Of a stretch of 5,328 nucleotides of DNA, positions 4,877 to 5,328 are shown piece by piece. Position 1 is the first letter of the stretch. Each line of letters begins with the position of its first letter. The notes under the pieces are model-generated. The model was given only the letters and a program-made list of their open reading frames with translations. It did no database searches and was not told the DNA's origin. Source of the DNA: Patescibacteria group bacterium (lineage in GTDB: Bacteria > Patescibacteriota > Minisyncoccia > Phycocordibacterales > GWA1-40-21); NCBI GenBank assembly GCA_018971765.1, contig JAGXAA010000059.1:1-5328 (forward strand). The letters are read 5' to 3'. The position numbers and the translations under genes were made by a program.

Positions 4877-4944
4877 ATCTCTCTATCTCTCTATCTCTCT
4901 ATCTCTCTATCTCTCTATCTCTCTATCTCTCTATCTCTCTATCT
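4877..4944. repeat. 8-bp microsatellite, ATCTCTCT x 8.5, next to a promoter
   Basis: Eight perfect copies of ATCTCTCT (4877-4940) plus half a copy (ATCT, 4941-4944), without a single mismatch. The array ends where the extended -10 TGCTATAAT begins and shares its first T. The whole -35 position of that promoter falls in the array. Perfect short tandem repeats change length by slipped-strand mispairing. Confidence 0.97.
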
Positions 4945-4952
4945 GCTATAAT
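4944..4952 (+). promoter_or_regulatory. Extended -10 promoter of the secreted-protein gene
   Basis: TGCTATAAT is a perfect extended -10 box (TGn plus TATAAT). At the -35 distance there is only the CT-rich microsatellite, no TTGACA-like box. The predicted start near 4959 gives a leader of about 30 nt. No Shine-Dalgarno sequence is seen before the ATG at 4989. Confidence 0.75.
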
Positions 4953-4988
4953 TTTAATCATTGCTAATTTAGCATCAAATTTAAATCA

Positions 4989-5328
4989 ATGAAATATAAA
5001 AAATATCTGAGCATTCTTTCGGTTTCAATTTTCGCGGTTTCCGCGCTTATGTTCGGTTCAGTCCATTCCGCCAGCGCCGGGTTTTGGGACTGGTCTGGAA
5101 TATGGGGCGATTCTCAGCAAGCGCAGGTCAATTCCCCGACTTATACTGGAGGTCCGAGCCTGTCAAATACTTTTTTAAGTTCGTCGAGTTCCGCCCAGCC
5201 GTTAGTCACCGTTCTTCAGCCAAACGGAGGGGAGGTATGTAAGGTCGGGTCAGTCTGCAGAATATCATGGGCATATAAAAATATAGCTATGACAAGTAAT
5301 TATTTAGCTATTAATCTTTTAAAAGGGA
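4989..5328 (+). CDS. Secreted, probably surface protein with PNGGE/ISW (Kre9/KNH-like) domain, cut by window edge
   Basis: The frame is open for 113 codons to the right edge. Residues 1-30 form a signal peptide: lysines at 2, 4 and 5 (start MKYKKYLSIL), a hydrophobic core, and the A-S-A cleavage motif at 28-30 before GFWDW. The mature part begins with an aromatic stretch, then a serine-rich linker (about 57-69). From about residue 72, 'VTVLQPNGGEVCKVGSVCRI' followed by SWAY and 'YLAINLLKG' match the start of a Kre9/KNH-like immunoglobulin-fold domain, common in secreted proteins of Candidate Phyla Radiation bacteria. C84 and C90 could form a disulfide. The rest, including any anchor or enzyme domain, is outside the window, so the function is unknown; cell-surface attachment or contact is plausible. 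The start is set by the signal peptide and the TATAAT box upstream. Confidence 0.85.
   Translation, partial: MKYKKYLSILSVSIFAVSALMFGSVHSASAGFWDWSGIWGDSQQAQVNSPTYTGGPSLSNTFLSSSSSAQPLVTVLQPNGGEVCKVGSVCRISWAYKNIAMTSNYLAINLLKG

Overview
The window looks like a chromosome segment from a bacterium of the Candidate Phyla Radiation (Patescibacteria), most likely a Parcubacteria-type lineage. This is an inference from several signs: moderate-to-low GC, a very short SecE, no rplA after rplK, an ArgRS with the variant signature TDPNPFKEFHIGHL, a secreted protein with a PNGGE/ISW domain, and intergenic spacers full of short repeats. No marker here fixes the lineage to family level.

Layout, left to right. 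Positions 1-101 (minus) are the first 33 codons of a DDE transposase cut by the window edge, with a likely insertion-sequence terminus near 141. Just right of it is a sigma70-like promoter (164-193) for a plus-strand operon secE (248-424), nusG (515-1057) and rplK (1175-1600), which covers protein export, transcription elongation and the ribosomal stalk base. The spacers of this operon hold arrays of a 7-bp repeat (AACCTAN) arranged as inverted arms, where Shine-Dalgarno sequences would be expected. A small CxxC...CxxC zinc-ribbon gene (1720-1956) follows, with a near-perfect Shine-Dalgarno sequence and a strong intrinsic terminator (1971-2007).

On the minus strand is dcd, a dCTP deaminase (2145-2801), facing the operon. 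Divergent from it is argS (2953-4644, GTG start). The 344-bp gap after argS holds an AT-rich fold-back repeat (about 4684-4813) and an 8-bp microsatellite, ATCTCTCT x 8.5 (4877-4944). The microsatellite runs directly into an extended -10 promoter (TGCTATAAT) for a secreted, probably surface-exposed protein (4989 to the right edge).

Main points of interest: the microsatellite next to the promoter of a surface-protein gene (possible contingency locus); the heptamer fold-backs between translation and transcription genes; -10 boxes placed 6-7 nt before start codons (transposase, dcd, perhaps argS), which suggests leaderless mRNAs; and rplK without rplA. No CRISPR array, tRNA or rRNA was seen, and no wholly new multi-gene system is evident.
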